Positions 1 to 12,500 of a stretch of 64,000 nt of DNA are shown here, piece after piece. The stretch lies in NCBI GenBank assembly GCA_028023455.1, contig JAQFVV010000012.1:16756364-16820363 (forward strand), read 5' to 3'. The first letter of the stretch is position 1; each line of letters opens with the position of its first letter. A program made the position numbers and the translations under genes. The stretch comes from Epiperipatus broadwayi (taxonomy: Eukaryota; Onychophora; Udeonychophora; Euonychophora; Peripatidae). The notes under the pieces are model-generated. The model was not told the origin of the DNA and did not search any database. It was given only the letters and a program-made list of their open reading frames with translations.

Positions 1-2
1 GG

Positions 3-377
3 AAGTGCCGGACACACCTATCACAATTTTTGCTTGAAAAACATAAAACCAGAAATTTCTCGTCAGATAAATTGCTACCTGGTGAAAATGTTTGGGTATA
101 CGATGTGTTGAAATGTAGATGGATCCCAGGAATTGTAAAACAGCTACTGTCAAAGCAAATTTGCTTGGTAGAGTTACAAAACGGAAAGTCGTTTAGAAAA
201 TACCTAAATCACCTTCGCCACTATCGGGAGAACCCTACATCAGAGGACGAGTTTGAAACCCCGTCTGATACCAAAATAGAAGAAGAATGTGGAGATGAAA
301 GTAATTTGGAAAATGTATTGAGTGAAAATACTTCGAAGGGTAAAGATCTGGAGGATGTACCATGCGACCCAGTGTAA
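3..377 (+). CDS. Gypsy-type retrotransposon Pol, integrase C-terminal end (5' cut by window)
   Basis: This reading frame is open from the left edge of the window to a stop at 375-377, so it is the tail of a longer polyprotein. The residues KCRTHLSQFL at the edge and, further on, an acidic-aromatic stretch (GENVWVYDV, then RWIPGIV, CLVELQNGK, YLNHLRHYRE) match the region after the integrase catalytic core of Ty3/Gypsy elements: the so-called GPY/F-like C-terminal module that binds DNA or chromatin. The last third is acidic and poorly conserved, as usual for this tail. It lies 80 bp upstream of a polypurine tract and an LTR, exactly where Pol should end. No frameshift is visible here, so this is the youngest-looking coding piece in the window. 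The listed start is the window edge, not an initiation codon. Confidence 0.85.
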   Translation, partial: KCRTHLSQFLLEKHKTRNFSSDKLLPGENVWVYDVLKCRWIPGIVKQLLSKQICLVELQNGKSFRKYLNHLRHYRENPTSEDEFETPSDTKIEEECGDESNLENVLSENTSKGKDLEDVPCDPV

Positions 378-457
378 GGGTTGAAAAAACCAAGAGTTTC
401 CAGAGCTCATCGCTCACCTGTTAAATTTAAAGACTATGTTTGTAGTATTTCCAGAGT

Positions 458-468
458 AAGGGGAGGAG
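458..468 (+). promoter_or_regulatory. Polypurine tract (plus-strand primer) of the Gypsy element
   Basis: An uninterrupted run of purines, AAGGGGAGGAG, lies immediately upstream of the TG that opens the LTR. In LTR retrotransposons this RNase H-resistant primer starts plus-strand DNA synthesis. Position and composition both fit. Confidence 0.75.
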
Positions 469-924
469 TGCTATGTACGAATGTATAACGTAAAGCTACA
501 TACCTGCTTATAGTGTGACTCTGCTAAATAAATATAAAGAGAGCGCTACTATCGTTTATCTGGCTTGGATAGAAGTGACCAATAAGTGTCCAAAGATAAA
601 TAGCAAAAAGAACTGTTTTCTCTCTCTTGTGTCCTGGTTCCCTTGTGCAGTTTTGTCAAATGCCTTGGATAAAAGATAATACTCCAAGAAGAAGCCATGA
701 TGGAAATGGTAAAGTGAAAACTATGTATAATAAACGTGTAAATAACTAGTGAGCTTTTGCTAATGTTAATTCACGATGGATTATAAGTGTTTATTCGTAT
801 ATGTAAAACTTTAGTGATTTTTTATATTTATACGTTATTAAAATTGTATATAACTAAATTGTGTGCTTAAGTTATTTATGCTTTCTGACTGGTTTCTAAA
901 AGAGAGAAACCCTCAGACATAGCA
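469..924 (+). repeat. 3' LTR of the Gypsy element
   Basis: The segment begins TGCTATGT right after the polypurine tract and ends ACATAGCA, a perfect 8-bp terminal inverted repeat with the TG...CA ends required by integrase. Length is 456 bp. It contains a TATA-like AATAAATATAAAG at about 526-538, which could serve as promoter or polyadenylation signal. The matching 5' LTR is beyond the left edge, so identity between the LTRs and the target duplication cannot be checked here. Confidence 0.8.
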
Positions 925-968
925 ACACTCTTGCAACTTTATTTATTATTTTTATACATTGAGTATAC

Positions 969-3900
969 AGTTTTTAGTCAATATATAATAATTCCTCACC
1001 TTTATTAAAGTTCAATCTGAAATATAATCTTGTACTTTTGCAGGCTTTTTCATGTTCCAGCTCTTTTTGGTGGGGGCTTGGAACATTCTTTTTAAATTCG
1101 TAATTCACTATTATTTTGTGAATGTAATAGATTTGAAAAAAAAAAAAATTTCATTTAATTCGATAATAGTAGATGCATCGACTGTTTTCTAATGAATCTT
1201 CCATATGACTAATAGCTGAACTTGCTATTATTTCTATTATATCTATTAGTTTAATAAAATGGATTTGCAAGTGATTTATATGCTTTCATACTTATTTATC
1301 TACTGTTTTGATTATACATATTTGTTTAAATAGTAGTTTAGTTATAACTCCAGATATTCATTTTTTTTTTTTAAATGTTTTTATCAATACAGTTTACTCT
1401 TAAATTTACCACTTTCAGACCTGACCTCCTTTTTCCTGTTGTTTTGGCTGGAATTAACACAGAAACATGTGTTCAAAAACAGTGTTTCATTAAATTCTGC
1501 CAGAGTTGTTTTGGTTACCGAATTATTGTGCAGCACTAATAAAACATAGCCATAGTTAGCACTTCATGAAATATACACTTTAATTGTTGAATGGCTCTTT
1601 CTACTAGTTGATTGAATTCGAGGTGGTAAGGTGATATTAATACATCTTTATCCCTTTTTTACCTAGAGAATCCTTTACTGAACTAAATCCTGCACTATAT
1701 CTTGTGAAGAATTCATTAGTATTTTTATTCTCTGCATTGGTATTTTTAACTATTGTGTATTCCATCCATTTGTAGTATGAATCAACAATGACAAGAAATA
1801 TACATCCATGAATGGTCCTGCATGTTCTAGATGGGTTCTTTGTCGTAGTCTCATAGGTTCAGGCCATGGTTGTAACTCTTTACCTGATAATTTGGCTGTT
1901 TCTAGTTAGGCTTGGCATGTCTTTAGTTTTTTCAATATAATTTTTCATGTCAAGGGGACCAGATTTATTATTAAGCTACTTATTTTAAATGAGTTATGCC
2001 CAGGTTTCCTTCATGTAGCAGCTCTAACACGCATTTCTTTCCCTCAGTAGGAATTAAAACTCAGTCATTCATAAAAATACTTTCTTTACACGCAAATAAA
2101 CTTTCATAAGTATTCCTGATTACTGTATACATAGTTTGATTATGCTTTTGGCCAGCCTTATTTGATCTACTTTTTTACTAACTGATATCTTATTTTTTTC
2201 CATTCTGCTACGAATATACTATTTTAGATTTCATCACATCTATATATTTGACTTTCATGACAAGGGATTTGCATCTGCATTCTTTATTTGCTTTCCAGGC
2301 TTATATAATGTTTCGAAATCATAAGAAATTAATATGTTAATCCATCATAGCATATATTGGGTAGCATGGTCTGGAGTCCTTCAATCTTTTCACATATCTT
2401 CAATAGAGGTTTATAGTCCATGAAGATTTTAAATGATATGTCCATAAGCATATTGGTGGAATTTCTTTACCACAAATGTTATTGAGAGCATCTTTAACCA
2501 ATCAATTGGCTATAATTTTTTTCAATTACTGAGTGTTCATGACATGTATGTAGTAGGGTATCTCCTTTCATGTACACTGAGAAATTACAGCAATTCTGAA
2601 GTCTATGGCATCCGTTGCAATCAAAACTTCTTGATCTTCACAATAATGTACTAAAAGTTGGTTAGAAATCAGCAAGTCTTTAACTTTTCTAAAAGCCACA
2701 TCATGTTGAATTCATCACTTCTATCTCTAGTTTCTTTTCAATAATTCATAGAGAGGAATTGCTATATGGAATTTTTTTTTCAGGAAGCTTTAAAAAAATT
2801 TGAATAGACTTAAAAAGACTTACAATTATCTAAAACATTTCTTGGGGTTGAGGTATTTACCCTTATCAATTATAATGTGTCTCAGAAATTTAATTTCTTT
2901 GATTGACCAGATACATTTTGAGGAATTAACTCTAATTCCAAATTTATTCAACTTTTCACACACAATCTTTACTCTTTTTCTTAATTGATTTTCAATTTCA
3001 GCAACTATTAAATTGGCATCCAAGTAGGATATAGCTCATTTGGTTCCTTTTAAGAAATTTTCCATTTTAGCTTGGAAAATATTTGATGTTTTAGTAATTC
3101 CATAAAGTGACTTCTTGAACTTGAATAGATCCATATCATATTTATTGTAACTCAGCTGTATTAGCAGTAATCGGGATTTGGTAGGTTGCTAGCTAAATCC
3201 TATTTGACAAAATAAGCATTTTGTAAAGAAGCCAATATCTTTTACATTTGGCACTGGGATAAGCTTCTTGATTGATGTTCATATTTATCATTACTTGATA
3301 GTCATTGCATATTCTTACATTAACCATCTGGTTTTAAAATAATGACTATGGGCATTGCCTAAATGGGTCTTCCATCATTTTTAAAATGCCTTTATTTACT
3401 AGATCATTTAGCCCTTCAACTTTTGGCTGAAATGTAAATGAAACTTTTCTGTGTCTATAGATGATCTTGTGTATTTGGAAATTTTTCATCTCAGCTGGTT
3501 TCATCTTTTAACTCTGCTAGGCTGGATTTTATTTCCAGTTCTATTTGTATTCTTTTAATAATAGTAATCTTTTACTAAGGCAATAAACCTAAAGCATGTG
3601 CGGTTGAAAATACGAAGGTAGGGACCTCTACAGGTGATAACCACAAGATTACGCATCCTGATTCCCAATAGCTTGAACCAGTTCTGTCTCAATATAAGGT
3701 TCAAATCTTGGTACTGACACTATTTTTTTGATGTCAGTAGTGTTTTCATTTATATCGTTAGCAACCAAGTTCTTATTGATGGATATGTTTTTATTATATT
3801 TTCCTTTATTGGCTACTCCAATCTTTTACAGCTATGAGTAATGAAGTTATACCACTATCAATCTCAATTTTCATAATTTGATTGCTGATTTTTATATCTA

Positions 3901-5350
3901 ATACATTACATATATTATTGTCTTTGATTATTTTAATATTTCCTGAACACTTGAATACTCATCCTCTTGATTTATTATTGGCAGGTAAATCCACTTTAGT
4001 TGTTTTTTTATTTGTTTCTAGAAACTTTTGATAAATGATCTCTCAGTCTGCAATTATGACATCCTTTTTATATATATATATATTTCATGTGTCCTTTCTT
4101 TATACAGCAGTAACAAATATAAACATTCTGATTTGTATTTCTATCAATCATCTATTCCTTTGCCTTGTTCACTGATGTAGTTGCTTTAATAACATCTGCC
4201 ATATGCTCCAGAATAGCTTCATATGCTATTCCTCTTTCTATAGTGGCAGTATAAGGTAATGTCAATTCACTTAGTAATACTTGTCTAAGTTTTTTGTCTC
4301 ATTTGCCCAATAACAATTGGTTTAATAGTGTATCTTCTAGCTGGTCTTTAAATTCACATTTCTTTATTTAATTCTCACAGTACAATATTATATTCTTGTA
4401 TGTTTTCATTTGATGACTGCATTCTATTTCAGAAGCTAAGTCGTGTTATATATTTGGAAGTTTTTGATTTGAAATATAGATTTAACTTCTGCAACAACTT
4501 TCATAGAGTATATCTTCATGTATTTTCGGGTCACGTAGATGATTAGCTGTTTGAAGCATATCCATGTTACGATCCCAACTTTTAGCTTACTGCTGACAAT
4601 GTTAATTATTATCATCTACCTTTCAACGTGAACACATATATTTGCCATTATGCTGGATTATTCACATAGAATGGTATTTTTATGCTGATCTGCATTGCCA
4701 TGTTGTACATCCACATTGCTTTACACAAATTTTTACACAGGTTCTTGAAACCACCTGATGTATGCAGGGAGCAGATTTACGTAATCCAACTGTACACTTA
4801 TTAATATATATTTGGAAAATAATTATATACTCAAACTTAAACTTAATAAAGAGTTTATTACTCCGAGTATACAATATTAGTAAATGTTAATTCTTCAACT
4901 AGCCTCTTGCTAATTGTTTTGTATTAAATTAGCTTGTATATAGAATTAGGGAATCCTGCATTTCACCTACAACTGTACTAGTTTGTATTTTTCTCATCTA
5001 TAGTCCCATCACACATGGTTCTTTATAGTGATGAATTACAATGCTGCATTTTGTTTCACTGTACTATCTGCAAGCATGATAATGCTCACTCTGCATGTTA
5101 CAATATTGCTCACACATATCTAGATTGGGCCTTTTATTTTACTTTATCTAATTTGCATAATTACTTTCCTTGTTATGTTTTTGCAAATTAGTATATCTAT
5201 ATTTCAATTTTCTAGAGTGAAATTTTAATGTCTTATTTATAGACAAAATTTATCCACACACACTCATACAAATCTATTTATTACTTTATATATATAAAAT
5301 CTATTTATTACTTTTATATATTAAAATTATAGTTTTTAGTCAATATATAA
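969..5350. repeat. 20-bp direct repeat flanking the minus-strand Gypsy remnant
   Basis: The same 20 bases (AGTTTTTAGTCAATATATAA) occur at 969-988 and 5331-5350, bracketing the 4.3 kb that holds the minus-strand Gypsy relic. This is too long for an ordinary Gypsy target duplication (4-6 bp). It may be the remnant of LTR ends, a target duplication of another enclosing element, or chance in AT-rich DNA. Only the repeat itself is certain. Confidence 0.5.
1560..4640 (-). pseudogene. Decayed Gypsy-type Gag-Pol on the minus strand
   Basis: Read on the minus strand from 4640 down to 1560, short in-frame blocks appear in the normal Gypsy order. There is a Gag region, then cysteine-rich zinc-knuckle-like patches around 4020-4140 (CYCCIKKGHM, then CHNCRLRDH). 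An aspartic-protease-like block follows near 3800-3900 (KIEIDSG). The reverse transcriptase is at about 2820-3480, with KLNKFGIRVNSSKCIW and IKFLRH at 2850-2960. An integrase block sits near 1740-1830 (FLVIVDSYYKWMEY). The RT catalytic box near 3005-3030 reads YLDAN instead of YxDD, so the second aspartate is gone. Many stops and frameshifts make it non-functional. A purine-rich stretch on this strand near 1428-1442 could be the old polypurine tract; convincing LTRs were not found. It lies just downstream of the + strand Gypsy LTR and is an independent, older insertion. Confidence 0.75.
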
Positions 5351-6247
5351 CATCAGTCTTTTTTTTCTAATTTAATTAATTGTGCTTTTTTTTTAGTGCA
5401 ATAAACATCAAATTAAATTAATACGATTTTAAAAAAATATAGCGCCATCAATTGCACATTACTCAAAACTAACCAAACTGATTTCAGTATTGTGGGTTGA
5501 AATGTGGCCTGTATTTAATTTTTTTAATTGTTTAATGAATGTCTTAGTTTATTTTATTCAGCCCTGTGACTGCACATTTTTTATGAACAATTTTATCATT
5601 TGTGCTTTTTTTTTTTTACCAGTGTTGCAACATGTAAAGATGCTATTTCAAAATTTGTGCAAGATTTTGCACACGGTTATATAAGGCAATTTATATGTTG
5701 CACTTTAAATAAACTTCCATCAACTTCAAAGAAAATAATTTTTATATATTCTGGCTGTTTGAGGTCTAAAACTTTTTTTTTAATTTCTCATTTTCAGTTT
5801 TTACAAATTTTTTATGCCATGTCGATTTATTACATTATAATGTATTTTAAACGTTTTTGGGCATATATAGCAGAATTTGTTTTATTAAATCAGTCACCAC
5901 ATTGTGCTTTTGCCTTGATATTCACATTGTTTGACATAGAAAGCAAAGTCTGATAGTTCTTGAGTCATACAAACTCATTTAGTACTCTGAGAAATGTTTA
6001 TTATTTTCTTTAGTTTCTTTTTTTAAAGATGAGACTTGAAATATTTTTACATCTTGAAATTTAATTTTTATTTTGGAATGCCCTGATTTAAAACAAATTA
6101 CAAAAACAAAATATTCAGATTAATTTAATAATATCTGCATTAATCATTACCATAAATATAATATTAGTAAATAACTATATATTTTACATTAGAAAAATGT
6201 AAGATTTAATGTAATTTTTAGGAATTGATGTAAATACTAATTTTCAG
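5351..6247. other. AT-rich stretch before the first recognised GCP6 exon
   Basis: No coding or mobile feature recognised. A short duplication of an AAATCTATTTATTACTT-type unit lies just upstream at about 5268-5320. A frame open across 5600-5953 has no recognisable homology. The region ends in the acceptor TTTTCAG at 6241-6247. Confidence 0.6.
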
Positions 6248-6343
6248 ATTCCGTGGACATTACAGAACTATATGACGAGGAGAAGAATGCTTGGCTTAAT
6301 GAAAATTATGTGGAACCTTACCAAAAAAATTTTAATATTCTTG
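6248..6343 (+). CDS. TUBGCP6: GCP6 exon 1 of those visible (linker before the C-terminal GRIP module)
   Basis: This is an internal exon of the gamma-tubulin complex component 6 gene. GCP6 is a scaffold subunit of the gamma-tubulin ring complex, the microtubule nucleator at centrosomes and spindles. The exon follows acceptor TTTTCAG and ends at donor G|GTAAAA. It enters in phase with two bases of a split codon and leaves one base. It encodes an acidic peptide beginning SVDITELYDEEKNAWLNE, in the poorly conserved region preceding the C-terminal domain. On its own it would not be assigned; the assignment rests on the exact phase match and 340-bp spacing to the next exon, which carries recognisable GCP6 sequence. 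Upstream exons must lie to the left, beyond the Gypsy insertions. Confidence 0.7.
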
Positions 6344-6683
6344 GTAAAAAATGTTTAAATTTATTTTATTTTTATATATATATATTTTAATTTATTTGCA
6401 TCTTAATTTATATGTATATACAAATAAATAGCCCTCTAGTGACAGCACTTGACAATATCCTCTTCTAGCAAATGCTCTGTAGATAATCCTTCTGATATAA
6501 AAAGGAGCATGGAGTTAAGAGAGGTATTTCTTTTAACTTTAAAGTATTGTCAAGTGCTGTCATTAACAGTTGCAATGAATTGATCTCAAAACATTACAAT
6601 TAAAACATTTAGTACAATAAATTCTTATTTATTACATATATATATATATATATATTGTTTGAATATATGATTATTTTATATAG

Positions 6684-6846
6684 ATCAGCCACTTCATGCA
6701 GATCTAATGAGTTCTTTACCAGATATTCTCAGTCAGGAATTGGAGACATCAGATATGTATTCTCAGTTTCATAATATCAGTGCGTATAAACTTTACCCAT
6801 TACCAGTTATTATTGAAAGATCTATTATAACCCCTTTGTTGGCACA
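6684..6846 (+). CDS. TUBGCP6: GCP6 exon 2: start of the C-terminal GRIP module
   Basis: The acceptor is TATATAG and the donor CA|GTAAGT, a near-perfect consensus. The exon completes a GAT codon with the previous exon and leaves two bases for the next. The peptide includes LPDILSQELETSDMYSQF and then LPVIIERSIITPLLAQ. The second block matches the GCP6 segment (LP..I.RS...PL.AQ) at the beginning of the conserved C-terminal half shared by all gamma-tubulin complex proteins. It lies upstream of the strongly conserved exon 3 with compatible phase. There are no stops or frameshifts. Confidence 0.88.
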
Positions 6847-8506
6847 GTAAGTTTATTTTGATTTATGTGTATTTTGTCAATAATGAATCCTGATTAAAAA
6901 AAATTGTAGTGTGATATTTCTGTTTATGAGTATGCCCATAATGACAACTTTTTATTAAAAACAAATGATTTTAATTAGCAACGAAAATTAAAATTGAATT
7001 GCTAGTAATATGATTTTCAAATTCTGAAGCATAATCATTAAAAAAATATGCAAACTTTTTTTTTTTGAAATATGAATGTTAATTTTTTTTTCCTGAAGGC
7101 AGGTCGAGGTTACTAAGCAACAGGGACTATAACCAAGCAGTTATATTTGTTCATTGTTGATGGTAATTTCCTTTAACATAATCTATTTTAACATCTCGGC
7201 TTTAGAGTTATATCAATGAGATCTACTATATTCAAAATAAACATGGACTTGCACAAATTCTGTTAAATATTTATTAATTTATATAAAAAATGCATTTACA
7301 TATATTTATAATAACAATTGATATACCGTTCATTTAATACCATTTGGCTAGGTATAATGCCCAGTTGCCATGAAATTATTGAAGCAAGGACTTCAGGTGC
7401 CCTTCTAGGTATGCCTAACATTTCTAGCTGAATCGTAACAACTTGCCTCATGCTCAGGTACAGTGATACTTACAGCTGTATTGTAATAGTTTGCCTTATA
7501 TCAGGTTTATTATTTAGCACCTTATAAGTTCAACGTGAACCTGCCTCATTGCTTTACAATATTGAGAGCATTGTGCATACTGGTGTTCAGCTCTCATAAT
7601 TATTTGGTTGTTGTGTGACTCTATCTCCAAATGGACTGCCAATTTATAGCAAAGTCTTCTTCCTTAATAACAGCAATCAAATTCACTGAATATTTTTATC
7701 TATTAGCCTATTTTTGCTATTGGTTATATTTTATCTAGCTATATATTCATTGGTTGATAATAGATGGACAGTTGAAAGTATAAACGGGATTCCAAGAAAT
7801 TGTAAAAGACCTAGAAAGAGACCACATGTGAGATGGATGGATGAAATAAAGAAGTATGCTAGGGTGATGTGGAGGAGAGAGGCTAGAGATTGGAGAAGAT
7901 GGATTGAACTTGGAGAGAATTTCCATCCTGCAGTGGATTGAACTTTAAGATAACTACTTTCTGCAGTGGATTGATAATGATTGAAAATGATGATAATGAT
8001 GATATTCATTGGTTTATAGTCATTGAATGCTGAATCCGATCAAGATATGATTGAATCTGACAACCCCATTACTTGCAATTAAGTTGAGCCATAATACACA
8101 TGATAAATTTTTTGTATAATAAGAGAAATCTCTAATGGGGGTTATAATTTAAGAGAACAATGTTGTGAAAAAAGGGCTTTATCTTAAAAACATGTGTACT
8201 TATGAAAATGAAATTATTCAATTTAGTGAATGGTAATGTTAAAAAAATATAGTTGTTGTTTTTAATATTATATGATTTATTCTTAAGTTCAAATGAGTTT
8301 GCGAATTATTCTGTGGGTATCGGTGTATCATTTCTCTTTTAGTCTTAATATATTTTTGGGAATGAAGTTTATTTTATTTTATCTTTTAAATATGATGTCT
8401 ACAAATATATCTGGAGTGGTAAAATATCACTTTTTATAAAAATACAGATTAAGCAAGAAAATATATAAAAAAACATTTAAAAAAAAATTTTTTTTTTTTT
8501 TTATAG
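6847..8506 (+). other. GCP6 intron 2
   Basis: A 1,660-bp intron between exons 2 and 3. From about 7080 to 7700 it is somewhat less AT-rich than its surroundings and carries no recognised feature; it may be the untranslated part or flank of the LINE remnant that follows. The LINE tail occupies 7731-7985. The last 500 bp are AT-rich with the branch/poly-T region of exon 3. Confidence 0.75.
7731..7985 (+). pseudogene. 3' end of an RTE-like LINE reverse transcriptase
   Basis: The last part of a non-LTR retrotransposon ORF: DNRWTVESINGIPRNCKRPR, then RPHVRWMDEIKKYA and WRREARDWRRWIELGENF. The RW...L...PR..KR..GRP..RW.D.I......W...A.DR.RW..LGE order is the tail of the endonuclease-RT protein common in animal LINEs. 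After the stop region a short tail of TGATAATGA-type repeats follows (7968-8000), as in RTE elements that end in microsatellite-like tails. It is closely related to 46290-46716. It is heavily 5' truncated and cannot encode an active protein. Confidence 0.75.
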
Positions 8507-8648
8507 GACATATTTGATAAATCAGAGTATTGTCAATTATTTTATTGTTGAACTTGAAATTTGTCATCATTTTGAAGCTTTAAGACGATTTTTATTTTTG
8601 GAAGATGGAGAATTTGGTCAATCACTTAGTGATCAATTATTTGAAAAA
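8507..8648 (+). CDS. TUBGCP6: GCP6 exon 3: signature GRIP block
   Basis: This exon identifies the gene. After a long poly-T tract and acceptor TATAG it encodes YLINQSIVNYFIVELEICHH followed by EALRRFLFLEDGEFGQSLSD and ends QLFEK. That is the block conserved among GCP5 and GCP6 proteins. The combination EALR.FL..EDGEF.QSLSD.LFEK is closest to vertebrate GCP6 as I know it. The exon takes one base to complete a glutamine codon and ends in phase 0 at AAA|GTAAGA. It starts a 23-kb intron. About 140 bp of its 3' end and following intron is duplicated at 14670-14805. Confidence 0.93.
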
Positions 8649-9289
8649 GTAAGAACTTAAAATGTAATTTATTATAATTATTTATCCACTGTAGATATTT
8701 TTTTTTTTCATTATTTAACAAACTAATGAACAACTTTTTCAACTTTTGTTTAAATTTATAATTACAACTTTTGTTTATAAAATTTTATTTTAATAAATAT
8801 GCATTTTAAATAATAATTGTTAAAATGAGATTATTTTTATTATTTTATATATTTTTGAAAAATAAAAAAATAATTATTGTGTAACATTATAATAGTAATG
8901 GCAAATAAATAGAAATTCATATAACATTACCAATATTAGCTAAACAACAAATTTATACTAAAGTTCATTCATGATCATGGTTTTATGTGATTAACTTATT
9001 TTCTAGTCTTGTAATTTAGAAATAAGAATTTTAATATTTATATATTGACAATCAAAATCATATTCTGGCAAGTGGGATGAAAAATTGGATCTTGAATTAT
9101 TAAATATCTCAACTGTGTTTTTGATAGTTCAAATTCCAGACAGAAAAAGTATTTAATAGCCAAAACGAAATATCTGGATCACAATGTCATAAATATGCTG
9201 TTCAAGTTCATATTTGAAGTTTTTCCTGTTAGTGAATATTTCAATAAGATTTATTTTGAATTATCTAAATGATCTCGTAAAGCATAAGC
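8649..9289. other. Start of GCP6 intron 3, no feature recognised
   Basis: AT-rich intron sequence between exon 3 and the CR1-like LINE. Its first 105 bp are the source of the intronic part of the duplicate at 14670-14805. Confidence 0.6.
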
Positions 9290-9599
9290 ATATGTGATGC
9301 ATCGTGGCTTCTCCTTTATTGGAGTCAGGAATCTCTCAGCTACAATACCCAGAGGAACCTGTTAGCCACCTTCCATAAGCTTGCATAAGCTTTTCTCACA
9401 TTCTTCACTATCCTTCTCCATCCCATTTCCACAACATAATCTTTGTCAACACTATGGCCTTTATATCTAAATCCCTCTTATCTTTTCTCAAACCCAGCAT
9501 AAAAATAACTTACTTTCTGTATAATCACTTTGTTTATATTTATTTCCCCACAACTTCATTATTTGTACCCTTTTTTCTTGCAGGCATTTACATTCAATT

Positions 9600-12500
9600 A
9601 ACAGATGCTTAATATTTTCTACGCCTTTCTTACATTAACTTGCAGACTAACTCACCCATATTTTTCCATTTATGTGTATATTCCCTTGTTGCTAAAGATC
9701 CTGTTTGAGCCTTAAACAGTAAACTACTTTCTTTGCTATTATCATAAATTAACTCACACCCAATATTCTGTTTACTTCTATATATATTTAAACTTTTTTA
9801 CTCTCCATACTAGTTCTCTCCATTTCTCCAACTCCCTATTTTTTATTAATGCATCTATTCTTCTATCCCATTCCTTGCCACTATAACACTCAACAATTCT
9901 CCTAACACAATCATCCCACCTTTTGTATAAGTATACTGACATAAATTCTTTATCCAAATCTTCTGCATACCGTACTACCTTCCTCACCCATCTTGTTGCC
10001 TGTCCTTTATTCATAACCCAATTAAATACTATTTTGGCTATTCTCTTATTATCCATAAATTGCAATCTATTGAACATTTTTCATTTTGCTTTTTCATCTC
10101 TCATATAAAAACTTGATCATCCTATTTCTCCTTGAATTGCCTCTTTTGCCATCCACACATCTGCATCCAATGCATGTCTTCCTACTGCTCTTTGTACTTT
10201 TTCTAAGTAATCTAGCACCCCTTTACTAACACATAACACATCATTACCATAAGTTAACCCTGCTACTGCCACTCCCTTCCATACAATTCTAGCTACATCA
10301 TATTTATTATATGAAAACACTGTTAATTTCTTTATCAGTCCTTTTCTTTTCTTTGCTTCATTTATCAATTTTTTCTCCCATTCATCCAAGCAATTTCTCT
10401 GATTACTTAAGACGAATCCCAAATAGTTAATACCTATTCACCACATTTAATTTTATATCCCCCAATAAAAATTCTTTCTCTTCTCTTTCCCCAGTTTTTA
10501 TCATCATTACTTTTGATTTTTCTTCACTAAATTTAATCCCATCTCTTTACCCACTCTTGTACATGTCTTCAGCATAACTTCCATATCTTCCCTATTTTCT
10601 GTGCACAAGAAGATATCATCCACAAATAAAAGACCCAATAATATATATACTCCCTTGCCATTTATTAATGGTATTTCTACCCCTCTTCCTAGTTTTTCTA
10701 TTGCTTGCTCCATTTCTCTCAAATATAACAAAAACAAAATAGGTGACATAGGGCATCCTTGCCTTAGTCCCACCCCATTTTTAACTTTAACTGATTCTAT
10801 ATTTCCTAATTGATACGTATAGTAATTATTTTCATACAATCTCTTAATAAGATCCACTAAAGCTCCATTCATTCCCAAATTTACTAAACTTATCCATAAC
10901 CTATATTTCTCATTTAACAACCCCCCTATCAAAAATTTCTTCAATTTCATTATCTTATCAAACAATATATTTCATCAAAATAATATTAATTAACTTATCC
11001 ATAATCTATTTCTATTTACTCTATCATATGCCTTCTCTATATCTATAGAAACCATTATAACAGTCACATATCTACAAGTTGTGTAACTACAAATAAACTA
11101 TCTCTTATACGCCTATTCGATTGAAAACCTCCCTACATTTCTCCCACTATTGTTTTCTTCCATACACTTTGCAAACCTTCCAGCCACCATGTATGTGAAA
11201 ACTTTATATAACGCTGACATTACCGCTATCGGTTAAAATTGTTTAACTTTCTACGATTCTTACCCTTCTCTATAAATAGTAAACTTACACTTGTATTATT
11301 CCAGCTATCTGGAAATTCTCTCTTCGGATGCCAACTTATTAAAACATGATAAGAGATTTAATTTTGCCCTTTTCCCCAAATTCATCACCATCTCTGTTGC
11401 CCATCCATCTAAACCTCTTGCCTTTTCACTTTCAATTTCTTTCTTGTCTCATTCAATTCATTTTCTGTAAACCTAATATTCCCATTACTATATGTTTTCA
11501 TGTTTGTTATCACTCTATCCATCACATCTAACATCTTTGCTATATCCTTTAAATATTTATTTAAGATTGTCTTTAATTCTTCTCTGGAGCTATACTATTC
11601 TGTCATCATCTAGTAATATTTCTCTCTCCCCTATATTCCTTCTTTTAATATTTGTGCAAAATTTTTTATTCCCATTTCTTCCACTTTTATTAATATCCTC
11701 CAACAATTTATTATTTAATTTCATTTTCTCTTTATAACTATCTATTTTACCAACTGCTTTTTTCAAAAATACTTTTCCCATTTAACATTAACATCTTTTT
11801 TATTTTCTTTATTTTTAATAGCACACTTATACTCACTGCATGCTTTTCCTCCTCTCCTTTACACTTTTACTAATTCATTTTTCTATTTATTTTATTTTGA
11901 ATATTTTCACCTAAAACCCTATTTGCCACTTTTTCTACTTCACTACACCAGTCATTATATTCATCCCCAACAAACTCTTCCATGATTTCTTCTACTTTTA
12001 TTTTATATTCTTCTTATTCTTATCATTCATTTTCCCTCCAAAGATTTCACTATCCTTTCTACTTTTATTACTATTTTTCATCACATTACTAACAATTTCT
12101 ATTATAAAAAAATTGTGATCACTATTACATATTCTATTTTCTCTTCATTATCAAACACTTTAATTTTCTGTACTTTATTCATTCCCTCTTTCTCTACTAA
12201 TTGATAATCTATTGTATGAAATATATTATTTCTAGACCATGTGTATTGTCCCTCATAAATATTTGATAAATTTCCAAGCTCAAATTCACTCTCTGACAAA
12301 AATTCTTCAAAAGCTGTCCCTTCTTGTTATCTACGTTTACATAGCCATTCATATTGCCTATACCCATTATTTTCTTTTTCTCTTTTTGTGACACTGTATA
12401 TCCTTAAGTAGGCATTCATGTATGCTACTGTTCCACTCCATTATAGTTTGATTATCTCCAGTGGTTATATATACTATAGCCATCATTTATTCTTGTCTTC

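Noticed and set aside
5600-5953. Open frame of 117 codons after a T-tract, just upstream of GCP6 exon 1; considered as an upstream GCP6 exon
   Set aside because: A pyrimidine tract and CAG precede it, but the peptide (F, I and C rich) has no convincing match to the family, and no donor with compatible phase was identified.
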